Below the pieces are notes generated by a model that saw nothing but the letters and a program-made list of their open reading frames with translations, was not told where the DNA came from and made no database searches. 64,000 bases of DNA from Eutreptiella sp. 'Long Island Sound 2002'. Lineage: Eukaryota > Euglenozoa > Euglenophyceae > Eutreptiales > Eutreptiaceae. Position 1 is the first letter of the stretch, and every line of letters begins with the position of its first letter. The stretch covers positions 125,867,708-125,931,707 of the forward strand of contig OZ038381.1 of NCBI GenBank assembly GCA_964036045.1, given 5' to 3'. Below, one piece after another: positions 43,224 through 54,740 of the stretch. Both the position numbers and the translations under genes were made by a program.

Positions 43224-44485
43224 ATGAACGGATGCCGCCTCCCACAACCATCACCGGTGGACTGGCTCTTCTTCACTGACGCCTCAGGCGAATCCGCCCT
43301 CACGCCCATCACCGGGGGGGCCACCCTGCAGCTAACCCAGACCGGGGGACACTACCACATGGACCACCACACGGGCCACACCACCTACGGGGCCTCCTCC
43401 AACGGGGAGCTAGGGGCCATGGCCGACGCCATCGCCGAGATCGCGGCCCACCTACCCGCACACCTCCTGCACATCGTCGGGGTCTGGTTTGTGGTAGACG
43501 CTACTGTCCACACACACCTGCTCCTCCGCATAGCAAGGCAACCACTTCACAAAGCCACCGCGACGAGCCTTGGCACCCAGGCACTGCTGCTCTGGAAAGC
43601 CCTTCGCAGCCTTCCCCCCTACGTGCAACACCACATCGTGAAACAAGAATCCAACAGGCACCAATACGGAACAACGCACCTCCAAACCCTCCAGATCCCT
43701 GACCTCGGCCGAAACCACACACACCTCCAACACATACCCCCCGTACCCGAGCCCCATCAGACCCCGGACTGGGTACCAGAGGACGCCCCCTATTCCTCCC
43801 ACGACAGAGCATACCACTACCCCAACCCCATCCAACATCTCGCCTGCGTGCTAGGCGACGCAGACAGCCGGGCGCACATCCAGGAGCTCCAGGACAGACT
43901 GCAAGTCGCCCTCTACCACTCAGCACTGCGCCCAGCAAACATCCCAGCCAACCTCCAAAAACGACACATCCAGCTCCTCAGGGAGCAACTACCATTCCTC
44001 ACCAGGGTCGCCAGATGGCTCGCCCGCAAGCACATCCATGTCCCGAAGAACAAACCCGTTGCCGGTGCGACCACACCACCCCACAGAACTGGGAACACTC
44101 CAAGAAATGCCCCCACCATTCAGGCAGGGACACGCTAGTGGGCTGGTCCCCGGCGGAAGCCCTACGACAACACGAATGATGGCCAACCCACAGCCACGCA
44201 CACCAGGCTACCGAACACATCTTCTCAGTTCCCCTGGTCAAAGAAGCCACCATGAGAGGGGCGGTGACACAGGCCCTGCACCGACACCTCACCAAACACA
44301 CGGAAAGCCCCATGGAGGCAGCAGCGCACCTCCAGCTAGAAGCAGTCTGCAGAGCAGCGGCCCAAATGGTACACCGCAAACACCTCCTGTTAACACACAC
44401 GGAGCAACTCACCGACCCCACCGCCAGGGAACACATGCAGCGTCTCATCCATTACCATGCCGTGCATGACCCAGACGTCCACTAA
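43224..44485 (+). pseudogene. LINE-B RNase H and zinc knuckle, broken
   Basis: RNase H: Asp19 (LFFTDASGE), Glu62 (NGELGAMAD) and Asp92 (FVVDATVH) are present. The fourth position, GNHQAD in LINE-A, reads GTTHLQT, so the last catalytic Asp is lost. A one-base shift near 44040 leads to the knuckle CRCDHTTPQNWEHSKKC (C-X1-C-X9-H-X3-C, 44060-44110) and a stop at about 44160. A last segment in another frame (MRGAVTQALHRHLTKH, 44252-44485) aligns with the end of the LINE-A RNase H ORF. Confidence 0.85.
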
Positions 44486-46115
44486 CCCACTCCGCTCCCC
44501 GCACGCGCCCCCCATCTCCATTTGCAGGCCTCCAAGACACCACCACAGCGCCCTGAAGCCCATCCCCCACCCAAGAAGCCACCCGGCACCACCCAGCCCG
44601 GCCGAGCCCAACCAGGGCCAACAATACGTAGACGTAGACACGCAGGACCCCGACAACCCATCCAGCCCACCCCCCCCAGACCCGGGGCACCCCCCCCCCA
44701 CAGCGGCCACCATCCGCGACCCCAACCTCCTCCGAGCAACCCTCCAAGGCAGGGCCCCGACCACCCCCCTGGGCTGGTACTGCCTACAGGAGGACTGGAC
44801 CAAGCTCACCGTCAAAGCCCTCCGGGACCTGACCACCCCAGGCAACGGCCTCCACGAGGCCATCTAAGCCTCGTACTCTGGCGAGCACGCAAACACACCC
44901 AGCGCCAGCACGTCTGAATCTAGTGGGGCCAGGCCCTGACACACGACACCGACATCGACGTCACGCGTCGAGGGACCGTAGGCCTACGACGGGCCCCAGC
45001 GGAGAAGGACCACCCAGCGGACCCGAACAGTCCGGAGCAGTGGGAACAGGCCACCGCACCAACCCGAGACACCGCCCTCCGCGCCGCCGGCCTCCGCACC
45101 CCAGACAACGACCTCCCCCCCGCACCTGCAGACAGTGACCACCCCCCGCAGGAGGTCTGGGTTACAGTCCTCGTGCGCGGGCACTACTACGTGATAGCCG
45201 CTACGGCTACGTCCCCCGGCCCGCAATGGCTCGTCAAAGGGACAGACACCATGCTCGCTCCACGGACCGCCCCACCAGCGGCAGTAGGGGACCCCACCAC
45301 GCAGCACAGGGTCCTCAGGGGCGTCATCAGGCAGGGGACAAGCCCCCAGCCCGCGCCCTGGCCCAAATCACCTCAGGGAAGGCTGGCTACCACCTGGGAC
45401 TTGCCATGCTCTGCCTGACCCACTGGTTCCAGCGCCGCTGGCCACCCACGGGGACCGTGCCCTGGATTTGGGCCATCCCCACCTCCCACACACAAATCGA
45501 GGCGGGCCCGGACACGGGGCCAAAACCCCCCCCCAGACCGCAGTAATTTTTCACCGGCGGGTACCAGGCCATCCACAGGGTCCTCAGCCGCCTGGGTCTT
45601 AGCCCAAAGCTAGCATACCCCCTTCCCACCACTCACCAAGAGGTCCACCAGATACGCAAGCTCGTCTGCAAAATCCTTGCCGCGGCAGCAGACGACAGCA
45701 AGCTTCTCCTCCAAACCGCCCGGCCTACAACTGGCCACGCAAGCGCGCCGCGGCGAGCGGACACATACACCGACACAACACACCCCACCGCACCATCCCC
45801 GCCCATGCCCCTCCCCTCTCGCTGCTCATCCGGAGACCCAAACACGCCCACAATCGCGCGCACCCCCAGGCCCTGCGACACGGGCCTCTCCCACCCGCCC
45901 GAACACCAGCACACGCCCGCCACACACCCACCCGCCGGACACCCCTCACCACCCCCCACACTCGACAACCCGCACACACCCGCCGAGAGGAGCCCCGCGC
46001 CCCGTGGCACGCCCACCCCACCCAGTGGCCCGCCCACGCCCCCCGCACACACCCCAGAAGACCCAGGCCCGCCCCCCCGGCCCCTGAATGCAGCCCACGT
46101 GAACTGTTCCCCCCC
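44486..46115 (+). pseudogene. LINE-B middle region with ORF pieces, unknown
   Basis: C-rich DNA with broken plus-strand coding potential: LGWYCLQEDWTKL (44770-44815), VLVRGHYYVIAATATS (45160-45210), YHLGLAMLCLTHWFQRRW (45390-45440) and, after a TAA, YQAIHRVLSRLGLSP with ILAAAADDSKLLLQ (45560-45715). These pieces have sensible helical patterns and are probably remains of one protein before the VKWAG ORF. No family is recognised. Confidence 0.35.
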
Positions 46116-48431
46116 GTGGACGCCAACCCACACAACCTCACAAATTGCAGGACCCCGGCCAAGCCAAGCCTGGACGGCGAAGGCCACAGCCCCGCGCCTC
46201 CCTCCCCCGCCGCTGCCAACCAGATCGGCCCGCCGGGCCGCCAGGTCACGACCGGGCCCCCCCTGCCGCCGGCCCCCAACCTACAGCCCGAGACCATGCC
46301 CTCCATCCACCCCGCCATGGCCGCAGCAGAAGCCGTCGCCCACAAGCCCGCCTGCATCACAGCCCAACCCGCCTCCACCACCTCCTCCTCGTCCTCAGCC
46401 TCATCCACCCCCTCCACCTCATCCCAGCAACGCACCGAGAAGACCCCCGACCCGGCATCGGCACCCTCACACCTCCGGACAGAGGTCTTCCTCAACCTGG
46501 AACCGGACCCCAACCCCAAACCCGACCCCAAACCCAAACCGGCGCCCAAGCGAGCACACACAACACCACAAACGCAACGACACAAACCAAACCGACACCG
46601 CCCTATCCCAAACCCTAACCCAAGCCAGGACCCCCCACCCACCACAACCCACGCCCCCCTCCCACCGGCTGCCACCACCGACGCAGAGGCGGCCACCCAA
46701 CACGACCCCGTCCAAACCCTCGTCAACATCCCCGTCACCAAGCACCCCGTCATCCATCCCCCACAAACCACCACGACCGCCGGCCAAACCGACCCAGGGA
46801 CGTGGGACCCCTCGACCACCGTCACCGTCAAGCCCGGCCCCAGACCCGCCCCCCCTGCCCACCACATAGTGCAGCCCCAGGGGCTGCGCACGATGCCCGA
46901 CCCCCCACCCCCACAAGGGGGACCGGGATACCCACAAGGGTTCCAAGGGCCATACCCGCAACACCAACCCCACCACTACCAACGCCACCACCAACAGCGG
47001 CCCCACCACCACCACCACCAACACCACCTCCACCACTACCACTGCCCACCACCCTACCCCACCAGGCCACAACCCCCCGTGCACGAACAGCACCAGCAAA
47101 TGGGATGGCAGCCACCGGGCGCTCCACCCGCATACCCGACCTACCCCCAGGGGCCACCCCCCCCGTACCAGCAACCCCCCCCGTACCAGGAACTGTATCC
47201 CCCCGGCCACCACGTCCACGCCGTAGGGGCCCCCCGGGCCCAACCCGCCAGGGACAGTCACTCGACCCATACCATCAGCCGCTGCCGCCACCACACCCCT
47301 ACGTGGCGGATCCATGGACGACGGGGGACCCCCCCCCCCCCTCAGTACCAGGCGGCACCAAGTGAGGCCCCCCAGGACCCGCCGACGCCTCCTGACCGGC
47401 CCGACTCGAGCGATGAGGCCTGGTCCCGCAAACGGCGGCGCTCCCGCCCCCCCCCCCCCCCCCCGCACAGCACACTCGTTCCCGGCGCCCACAATCCCCA
47501 CACCGCCACCGCGCCTCAACAGCCAACTCGCGCCGCTCCTGCTCCCCCAGGTGCCACCACCACCCCCCGGGACCCCGCTTCCGCCGCTCCCGCTCCCCCG
47601 GGCGCCACCACGAGCGCCACACCCGCCCCATGTCCACCTCCCCCTCCCCCCTCCGGCCGTACACGACCCCGACCCGACTCTCGCCGGCGCCGCCAGGCAC
47701 GCCACCGCCGCCAAACGTCCACCTCCCCCTCCCCCCACAGGCCCTGCCAGGCTCCCCGTTCCCCCCGCCGCCCATACCCATCCACCACCCCCAGCCCCCG
47801 CCAGCACCACTCCCGCTCCCCCACATGCCACCAAGCGCGCCACCACCGCCCCATGTCCATCTCCCCCTCCCGTTCCCCTCTCTGCCCGTACCCGTCCTCC
47901 ATCCCCAGCCCCCGCCACCGCCGCTCTCGCTCCCCCAGGCACCGCCACCCCCACCACCACCACAGGTCCATGTCCTCCTTCTGCCGCTCCAGGACCCCGG
48001 ACACGGACCCCTTCCCCCCCAAGGCCCCCGCCCACCTCGCCTCTTGGTCTCCCCCCGCTTTGCAGGAGCTCCGCCGCTGGGTGAAGTGGGCCGGGGGAGC
48101 GGGAAGGCAAGATGGGGTGCACATGGTGCATACCTTCGAGGAGATGCGCACCCGCAACCCCGCTGACACCGACAAGGCCGCCCCGGAGGCCATCATGCCG
48201 CAAGCGGCATGGGAGGCCCTCCTCCGCGATGCGGTCCAGGGCCTCCGCCCCCCCTACACCCCCCAAGCCCTCGGCCAATGGCTCCAGGCCACCCACCCCC
48301 AGGCCTGGGCCATCGGCGCCCCGTCCCCAACCCGCCACCACCACACCACGAAGGGGAAGGACAAGGGCAAGGGGAGGGCAAGGGACACCAAGGGGCACTC
48401 AGGGATGAGGGCACTAAGGGGCCCCAAGTGA
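46116..48431 (+). CDS. LINE-B 3' ORF, Pro/His-rich with VKWAG domain
   Basis: A 771-codon open frame. Residues 1-400 are Pro/Thr/Gln-rich with a His-rich block (HHHHHQHH) and Tyr-Pro-Gln repeats. Residues 400-640 are Arg/Ser/Pro-rich with SR-like dipeptides (KRRRSRP and SPRHRRSRSP). Residues 640-740 hold the conserved end LQELRRWVKWAGGAGR (VKWA at 48081-48092) and AWEALLRDAV. A Lys/Gly tail follows (KGKDKGKGRARD). The basic low-complexity part suggests RNA binding, as in ORF1 proteins, but it lies downstream of RT. An undetected frameshift in the low-complexity half is possible, and the start codon is uncertain. Confidence 0.55.
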   Translation: MDANPHNLTNCRTPAKPSLDGEGHSPAPPSPAAANQIGPPGRQVTTGPPLPPAPNLQPETMPSIHPAMAAAEAVAHKPACITAQPASTTSSSSSASSTPSTSSQQRTEKTPDPASAPSHLRTEVFLNLEPDPNPKPDPKPKPAPKRAHTTPQTQRHKPNRHRPIPNPNPSQDPPPTTTHAPLPPAATTDAEAATQHDPVQTLVNIPVTKHPVIHPPQTTTTAGQTDPGTWDPSTTVTVKPGPRPAPPAHHIVQPQGLRTMPDPPPPQGGPGYPQGFQGPYPQHQPHHYQRHHQQRPHHHHHQHHLHHYHCPPPYPTRPQPPVHEQHQQMGWQPPGAPPAYPTYPQGPPPPYQQPPPYQELYPPGHHVHAVGAPRAQPARDSHSTHTISRCRHHTPTWRIHGRRGTPPPPQYQAAPSEAPQDPPTPPDRPDSSDEAWSRKRRRSRPPPPPPHSTLVPGAHNPHTATAPQQPTRAAPAPPGATTTPRDPASAAPAPPGATTSATPAPCPPPPPPSGRTRPRPDSRRRRQARHRRQTSTSPSPHRPCQAPRSPRRPYPSTTPSPRQHHSRSPTCHQARHHRPMSISPSRSPLCPYPSSIPSPRHRRSRSPRHRHPHHHHRSMSSFCRSRTPDTDPFPPKAPAHLASWSPPALQELRRWVKWAGGAGRQDGVHMVHTFEEMRTRNPADTDKAAPEAIMPQAAWEALLRDAVQGLRPPYTPQALGQWLQATHPQAWAIGAPSPTRHHHTTKGKDKGKGRARDTKGHSGMRALRGPK

Positions 48432-50811
48432 GGGCAGGCACCAATAGGGACAGGGCGCCGGAAGAGACACCACATGGGGGCAGGAAACCACCAAAGAACC
48501 AGAAAGGGGCATGAGCGGGGACCGAGGCACAGAGGAAAAAGGCACCACGGCAAACGCCACGACCCACACCCAGGAAGGGCATACCACGACGGGGGGACCA
48601 GTGCCGCCCCACCCCCACCGAGCGCCGCACAACTCCCGGGGGCGCAGCCCCCAACACGCACCGCCGAAGCAAGCATCAGACACCGTACGGATCACACCAG
48701 CGCACACCCACCAGCCACCGGAGACCACACGGGGGATGGAGGGCACACCTACACGGGGAGAACGGGCCACACCCACAGAGGAAGCCGCAGGGAACGCCGC
48801 TGCACGGTGCACCACCACGCCCTCACCGCCAGGCGACGACCCCGGCCGCCACAAGGGCCACCTCACAGGCAGCAGAAGAGGACAAAGGTACAACCACAGC
48901 GACCAGGGCTAGGGACCGGGACCCCCAGAGGACACGGGACCAAGGCACAGGCCCCCAGGGAGGACAACCCAACGGACGCCTACGCGACCCACCAGCCCGA
49001 GCGGCACGCCCAGGCCCCCACAGCACGACCCGGCAAGACACCCACACCTAACCGCACACCCTAGCCACCAGCCAGCCACACTCCGGCCCGCACTCCGCAC
49101 CACGACACAGGCTAGGCTGACCTCCACTGACCCACCACAGCACAACGCGAGACCACGGCACACCGCACCACAGCGCGCCCCAATGCAGCGCGCCACAGCA
49201 CGACGCGACGCGACGCGGCACGGAGCGGAACAACACGGCCCGACTGACCCTAACCTGAAGGACTAACCGAAGCAAGCCACCGCACACCCCGGAAGGCGCC
49301 GTACCAGCACGCCACACACCGGCACCGCAGGCCACACACAGGGCCACCGCGCGCCCAGCAACAACGGTGGCGGACCACCAAGAAGGTTAAAACCGGCACC
49401 GCAGAGGAAAATGGACAAGAACAACCCCAGCCCCCCAACCCAGAGCCACACGCAGCCGCCTGGCGCAGCCGCCAAGCCGGCAGAGCCAGGACCTAACCCG
49501 GCAGGAAGGGGCACCGAGCCCAACGTGTACATAGCCCACCCGACCCATGGGGCCAGAACACGGCCAAACAGAACGCAACCGCCAACAGCAGCCCGCAAGA
49601 CCACACTGAATGCGGGCCACTGCGTGCGCCAGCCGAGGGAAGGCAGAGGGAGGAACAGGCAGGCCCCCCCCCCGAAAAAAAAAGGGGGGGGAGGGGGGGG
49701 GGGCGAAAACAGCCCACAGCCACCAAACCGCCCGCCAGCACCACAAGAGGCGGCCAAACCCCCCGGCCAGAAGGCAACGAAGACAGGACCCCCAAAGAGG
49801 CACAGGGGCACCACCCAGCCGAAGCCGGCAACACCAAGCCAGGAACAGCGGCCCACCGGGAAAAGGGACACCAAAACATGCAGACACACACCACGAGAAA
49901 AAAAAAAGAGCGAGCAGCCCGGCCCGAAAGAAAGGGGAGGGGGGGACAGGGGCCACAAGGCCCGGGACAGGGACACCCAGCAACCGACACCACAAGGCCA
50001 AACCAAAAGAAAAAGGCGCAACAAACACACCCCGAGAACCCAGCAAAGAAGGGCGGGGCACAGCCAAGACCCGGGCCCAGCACGCACGCCCACACCGCAC
50101 ACCGGAACCGGAAACGGCGGGGGGCAAGCGGAGTGCGCACGCAATCACACACCTCCCATAGACAGGCCGAAACCTAAGCCCAACCACGAACACCACAAAC
50201 AGCCGGCAAAAGAGGGACAACACCACAAACCGTGCCCAAACACACCCATCCAAGACCCCAACCAGGACTGGCGGGGTTAACAAAACCCACACCCAACCGC
50301 AACCCGGACCGAAACACAAACGCCGCACAACAGTGGGAAACCAAGTGCCCACAGCCCGGACACTGAGGCAGCTCGTGCCTTGCAGTTGACCTGGCCAATC
50401 AAGATCCGGAGACTGGGGGTAAGGGTGCATCCTAAGGCCTGCGCTGCTTTGGGACTCGAGGCGGAGCGTGCGACACCCAAGCGCCTCCAAACCCTAGTAC
50501 CAAGAATGTGCATGCATGCCTTGGGAACGGGATACGCCAGGAAGTCTGGTGAACCTCTAGGGTTCCGCCCAAAAGAGGGGACGTGCGCAAGGGGGCACAC
50601 CCTCCAGCCGAGACAAGCACGTCACGCCGGCGGCGATCAGCTCTCCCGGTGTTACCCGGGGCCGCATTGTTGGGGGCCAACAGTCAGGTCCAGTGGGATG
50701 TAAGCCGCCTCCCCTCTTCACGCGCGGAGCCTCTTCCTGTTCTTCACAGGGTCGACGCGGGGGGGAACCATGGGGCGCCTCTCCAAGACCGAGTGCACCT
50801 ACCTACCCACC
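48432..50811 (+). other. LINE-B 3' untranslated region and tail
   Basis: A/C-rich to about 50300, with homopolymer runs of A and G and no convincing gene, then 450 bp of balanced sequence ending in the TACC tail. A 289-codon open frame (49411-50280) follows the composition only. Confidence 0.5.
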
Positions 50812-51286
50812 TGAGGTCCAAGTGCACGTCCATACGGCTGAACGCCTCCTTAGCCAGCGCTTCAGACCGAATACCAGTCAGGGCGTCAAAGTTGTTGCGG
50901 CTGATGTAGTCTGCACACTCGTTCCTCACCCCCTGGATATGGTGTACCGTCAGCCGTAGTTGGCTCAGGTAGGTCCACCAGCGCCGAATCTTGGCCTTCT
51001 CAGGTGGGGGGCCCTTCTTGAAAGTGCGGACCGGCTCTTGGTCGCACAGCCAGACCACAAATTTACTCCCCAACAGTCGTGCCTGGGAGGATAGCACCAG
51101 CATACCCGCGAGCAATTCCTGCTCATAGGTGGAGTAGTTCCCCCTGGCCTGATTCCATTTCCAGTTCCGATGGCCCAGGGGTACTACGACCCACTTGTCG
51201 TCAGGGTAGCTGTGCTTGAGAGTTCGATCTCGGTTGAGACCTTCAGTCCCCCATTGGGAAATAGCCGAGTCGAACTCCTCCTTCTC
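50812..51286 (-). pseudogene. Gypsy-2 RNase H fragment, duplicated
   Basis: Minus-strand reading gives NYSTYEQELLAGML, CDQEPVRTFKKG and HHIQGVRNECADYIS, a second copy of the gypsy-2 sequence at 42061-42535. It exists only because the LINE-B insertion duplicated the target. Confidence 0.85.
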
Positions 51287-51463
51287 TACCCTGCGTGCTC
51301 ATTTGGATCAGGTACTTCACACAGTGGTTTTCCCCGGTTTAACCCGGTTGAACTCGGAAGGGGCGCGGTTGAACCGCTGAACGGCGGTTGAACCGCGGTT
51401 GAACCACCGCCAGCGCTGGCGGCGGCGGCTGCGCCAGCGGCGCACGCTTTTTCGAACAAAATA
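50812..51463. repeat. Long direct repeat flanking LINE-B, right copy, first part
   Basis: Matches 42061-42711 and contains gypsy-2 RNase H sequence (minus strand, GMLVLSSQARLLGSKF) followed by TA and the DNA transposon TIR at 51289. LINE-C interrupts it at 51463; it resumes at 55387. Confidence 0.8.
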
Positions 51464-53084
51464 CACGAGGCAGGAGCGCACGGAGAGCCGGGCAGCGGGA
51501 GGCCGAGAAAAACAAACAAAACACAGCGCCAAGGCTGAGGGCACCACGGGCCGCAAACCAGAAAAAGCCAGAGACAACAGGGGCGCACAAAAGAGGAGAA
51601 AGAAAAAACCAAGGGGCCGAGCGGGAACGACAAAAGCCGCGAGACACAGAAGGCGAGGGGGGGGGGGCAACAACCAGCGGGGAACAACCACCGGCCAACC
51701 AGGAGACACAAAACAGGCGAGAGCGCACGAAGAACCCAGAGGCAGGAGGCAAAAAAAAAACAAAGAGCACGGAAAGCAGGGCACGGCAGACACAAACCAG
51801 CGCCAACGCCCAGGGCAGCGGGGCCAGAAAACACAGAAAGCCGGAGACAAGCAGGGCGCGGACGAGAGGAGAAAAAGGGAAAGAAAAAAAAACAAGCGCG
51901 AGGCAACTAGGAACGGCAACAACGGCAAGAGAGGGAGAGGGGGGGAGGGGGCAACCACCAGAGAGCGGCCCACGGCAGGGCAACACAAAGAAGGGGAGAG
52001 CGCACGGAGGGCCAAGAAGCACGAGGCCAGCAAAACAAACAACGCAAAGCGCCAAGGCCCAGGGCATCTGGGGCAGGAAACCAAGAAAAGCAAGAGACAG
52101 CGTGGGATCAAGGCAAAAAAGAACGGACAAACAAAAAACAACAACAAAACAAAAGCAAAAGCGGGGAGGTGAGGGCAAACAAAGGACCAGACAGGGGCAA
52201 CCCCAGCCCGGAGGCGGCCAAGCAAAGCGGAAAGACAAAGCGGCCAAAGGAAAAGGTGAGGCGCACCAGAACGCGCCCGGTAGGCCGGCCTGCCCGACCC
52301 GGCCAGGAAGGACGAGCACACGCACACATGCACGGGACCCGGGCGTGGCGTCCTCCGACCCGCAAGGGGAGGTGTCGGAGTCAACATGAAACAGCCCCGG
52401 TGCACCGGCCGAGTGCCCCGTCGAACGACGGACGGTACAGGAAACCGGACGCGTCAGTGACCAGGTCCACACACGCCAACCACCGCAGCGCACGCAGCCC
52501 AAGACCGGCGCCGGAGGGACCCGCCAGGGACAGTCCCCATCGCGGGGCCTCGAACGGGTACGACGCGGAGCGAGCCAATCGTCCCTGCCTCGGCGGGGGC
52601 CAGCGGCAGGTACAATGAGCCCAGTTCTCTGCCGGCCTCCGCGTGCCCCGCGCAGCCGCCCAGTAAAGCCGGGGGCCCAAGCCCCCGGGGTGGGGAAAGG
52701 CACCACAGCGTCGGGAAAGCCGATTGGAGCACCGAGAGCGACCGGACCGGACGAGGCACGGCGCACCACGCGGGGCCACGAGGCACGCCACAGAGGCACA
52801 CTGCCGGCCACAACGAAGGCACACGGACAGGTGCCAAGCAACAACGGCTGCCGGGGGCCGCAAACCCGGAGAGCGCGCACAACACGCACCGAACCACGGC
52901 ACAGAAACAGGTGCCAAGCAACACCAGCCGCCGTCTGGAAAGACAAGTGCGCGCCCGGAGGGTACCCAGCCCCTACCGGCTACGAACAGCCGCCGTCCAG
53001 ATGGACGAGTGAGCGCCCCTCAGCGACGCCCCGCCCATGCAACACCACACGCGCAACCCAAAGCACAGCACACAGAGCGAGCAC
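51464..53084 (+). other. LINE-C A/C/G-rich low-complexity region
   Basis: First A-rich (runs such as AAAAACAAACAAAACAC), then G/C-rich. Long open frames occur on both strands but no domain is seen. Confidence 0.4.
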
Positions 53085-54740
53085 ACCTGTGTACAAGAGC
53101 CAAGCGGCCCAGGACACCGTACACGCAACACAACCCACCGAGCGGGCGCACGGGTGAACAAAAGCCAAGTGGCCCAGGTCACTGCACACGCAACACAACA
53201 CACCGAGCGGGCACACCGGTGAACAGGAGCCAGGTGGCCCAGGACACCGCACACGCAAAACAACACACCGAGCGGGCACACCGGTGAACAGGAGCCAAGT
53301 GGCCCGGGACACCGCACAAGCAAAGCAAAGGACAGAGCGGGCGCACCGGTGAAAAGGAGCCGATTGGCCCTGGACACCGTACACGCAACACAACACCTCG
53401 AACGGGCACACCGGTGAACAGGAGCCAGGTGGCCCAGGACACCGCACACGCAAAGCAACACACCGAGCAGGCACATGGGTGAACGGGAGCCAAGTGGTCC
53501 CAGACACCGCACGAGCAAGGCAAAGGACGGAGCGGGCGCAGCGGTGAACAGGAGCCAAGTGGCCCAGGACACCGCACACGTAACACAACACACCGAGCGG
53601 GCACACCGGTGAACAGGAGCCACGAGGCCGAGGACACCGCACACGCAAAACAACACACGGAGTGGGCACACGGGTGAACAGGAGCCAAGGAGCCCAGGAC
53701 CCCCCACACGCGAAGCAACACACCGAGCGGGCGCACAGCTGAACAGGAGCCAAGTGGCCCAGGACACCGCACACACAACACAACGCACCGAGCGGGCGCA
53801 CCGGTGAACAGGAGCCAGGTGGTCGAGGACACCGCATGCACAACACAACACACCGAGCGGGCACACCGGTGAACAGGAGCCAAGTGGCCCAGCACAACGC
53901 ACACGCAACACAACCCACGGAGCGGGCACACCGGTGAGCAGGAAGCCAAGTGGCCCAGGACACCGCACAAGCAAAGCAACACACCGAGCAGGCGCACCGG
54001 TGAACAGGAGCCAAGTGGCCCAGGACTCCGCACACACTACAACACACCGAGCGGGCACACCGGTGAAAGGGAGCCAAGTGGCCCCAGACACCGCACGAGC
54101 AAAGCAAAGGACGGGGCGGGGGCAGCGGTTAACAGGAGCCGAGTGGCCCAGGACACCGCACACGTAACACAACGCACCGAGCGGGCGCACCAGTGAACAG
54201 GAGCCAGGTGGCCCAGGACACCGCATGCACAACACAACACACCGAGCGGGCACACCGGTGAACAGAAGCCAAGTGGCCCAGGACACCGCACACGCAACAC
54301 AACCCAAGGAGTGGGCACACCGGTGAACAGGAGCCAAGTGGCCCAGGACTCCGCACACACTACAACACACCCAGCAGGCGCACCGGAGAACAGGAGCCAA
54401 GTGGCCCAGGACACCGCACACGCAACACAACACACCGAGCGGGCACACCGGTGAACAGGAGCCAAGTGGCCCAGGACACCGCACACGCAAAACAACACAC
54501 CGAGCGGGCACACCGGTGAACAGAAGCCAAGTGGCCCAGGACACCGCACACGCAAAGCAACACACCGAGCGGGCGCACCGGTGAACAGGAGCCAAGTGCC
54601 CCCGGACACCGCACGGGCAACACAACACACCGAGCGAGCACACCGGTGAAGAGGAGCCAAGTGGCCCATGACACCGCAGACGCAACACAACAAACCGCGC
54701 GGGTACACCAGTGAACAGGAGCCAAGCTGCCCAGGACACT
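53085..54740 (+). repeat. 65-bp tandem array in LINE-C, about 25 units
   Basis: ACCGGTGAACAGGAGCC recurs at 53215, 53280 and 53345 and onward with a 65-bp period. Units vary at the positions AAGTGGCCC/AGGTGGCCC and CAACACAACACACC/CAAAGCAAAGGAC. Because 65 is one short of a multiple of three and the units lack minus-strand stops, long minus-strand frames appear. I regard them as non-coding. Confidence 0.95.

Larger units (their letters stand above)
43192..50811 (+). mobile_element. LINE-B: 5'-truncated LINE related to LINE-A
   Basis: The element starts inside RNase H and ends ACCTACCTACCCACC before the direct repeat resumes at 50812. From the first RNase H Asp to the tail is 7533 bp, almost the LINE-A value. 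It shares with LINE-A RNase H, the zinc knuckle, a short C-terminal segment and the VKWAG ORF in the same order, at perhaps 35-40% protein identity by eye, so they are different families of one clade. Its sense strand is C/A-rich whereas that of LINE-A is G/A-rich. Confidence 0.8.

Noticed and set aside
46467-48398. 643-codon Gly/Val-rich minus-strand frame
   Set aside because: Shadow of the C-rich LINE-B ORF; Gly-rich translation without motifs, whereas the plus strand has the conserved VKWAG end.
49387-52946. Minus-strand frames of 290-535 codons in the LINE-B and LINE-C 3' regions
   Set aside because: Low-complexity Cys/Leu/Phe-rich translation of A/C-rich DNA. No matching frames between LINE-B and LINE-C.
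53085-54740. Regular repeats considered as a CRISPR array
   Set aside because: Units are 65 bp with no unique spacers, no cas genes, and the context is a eukaryotic LINE.
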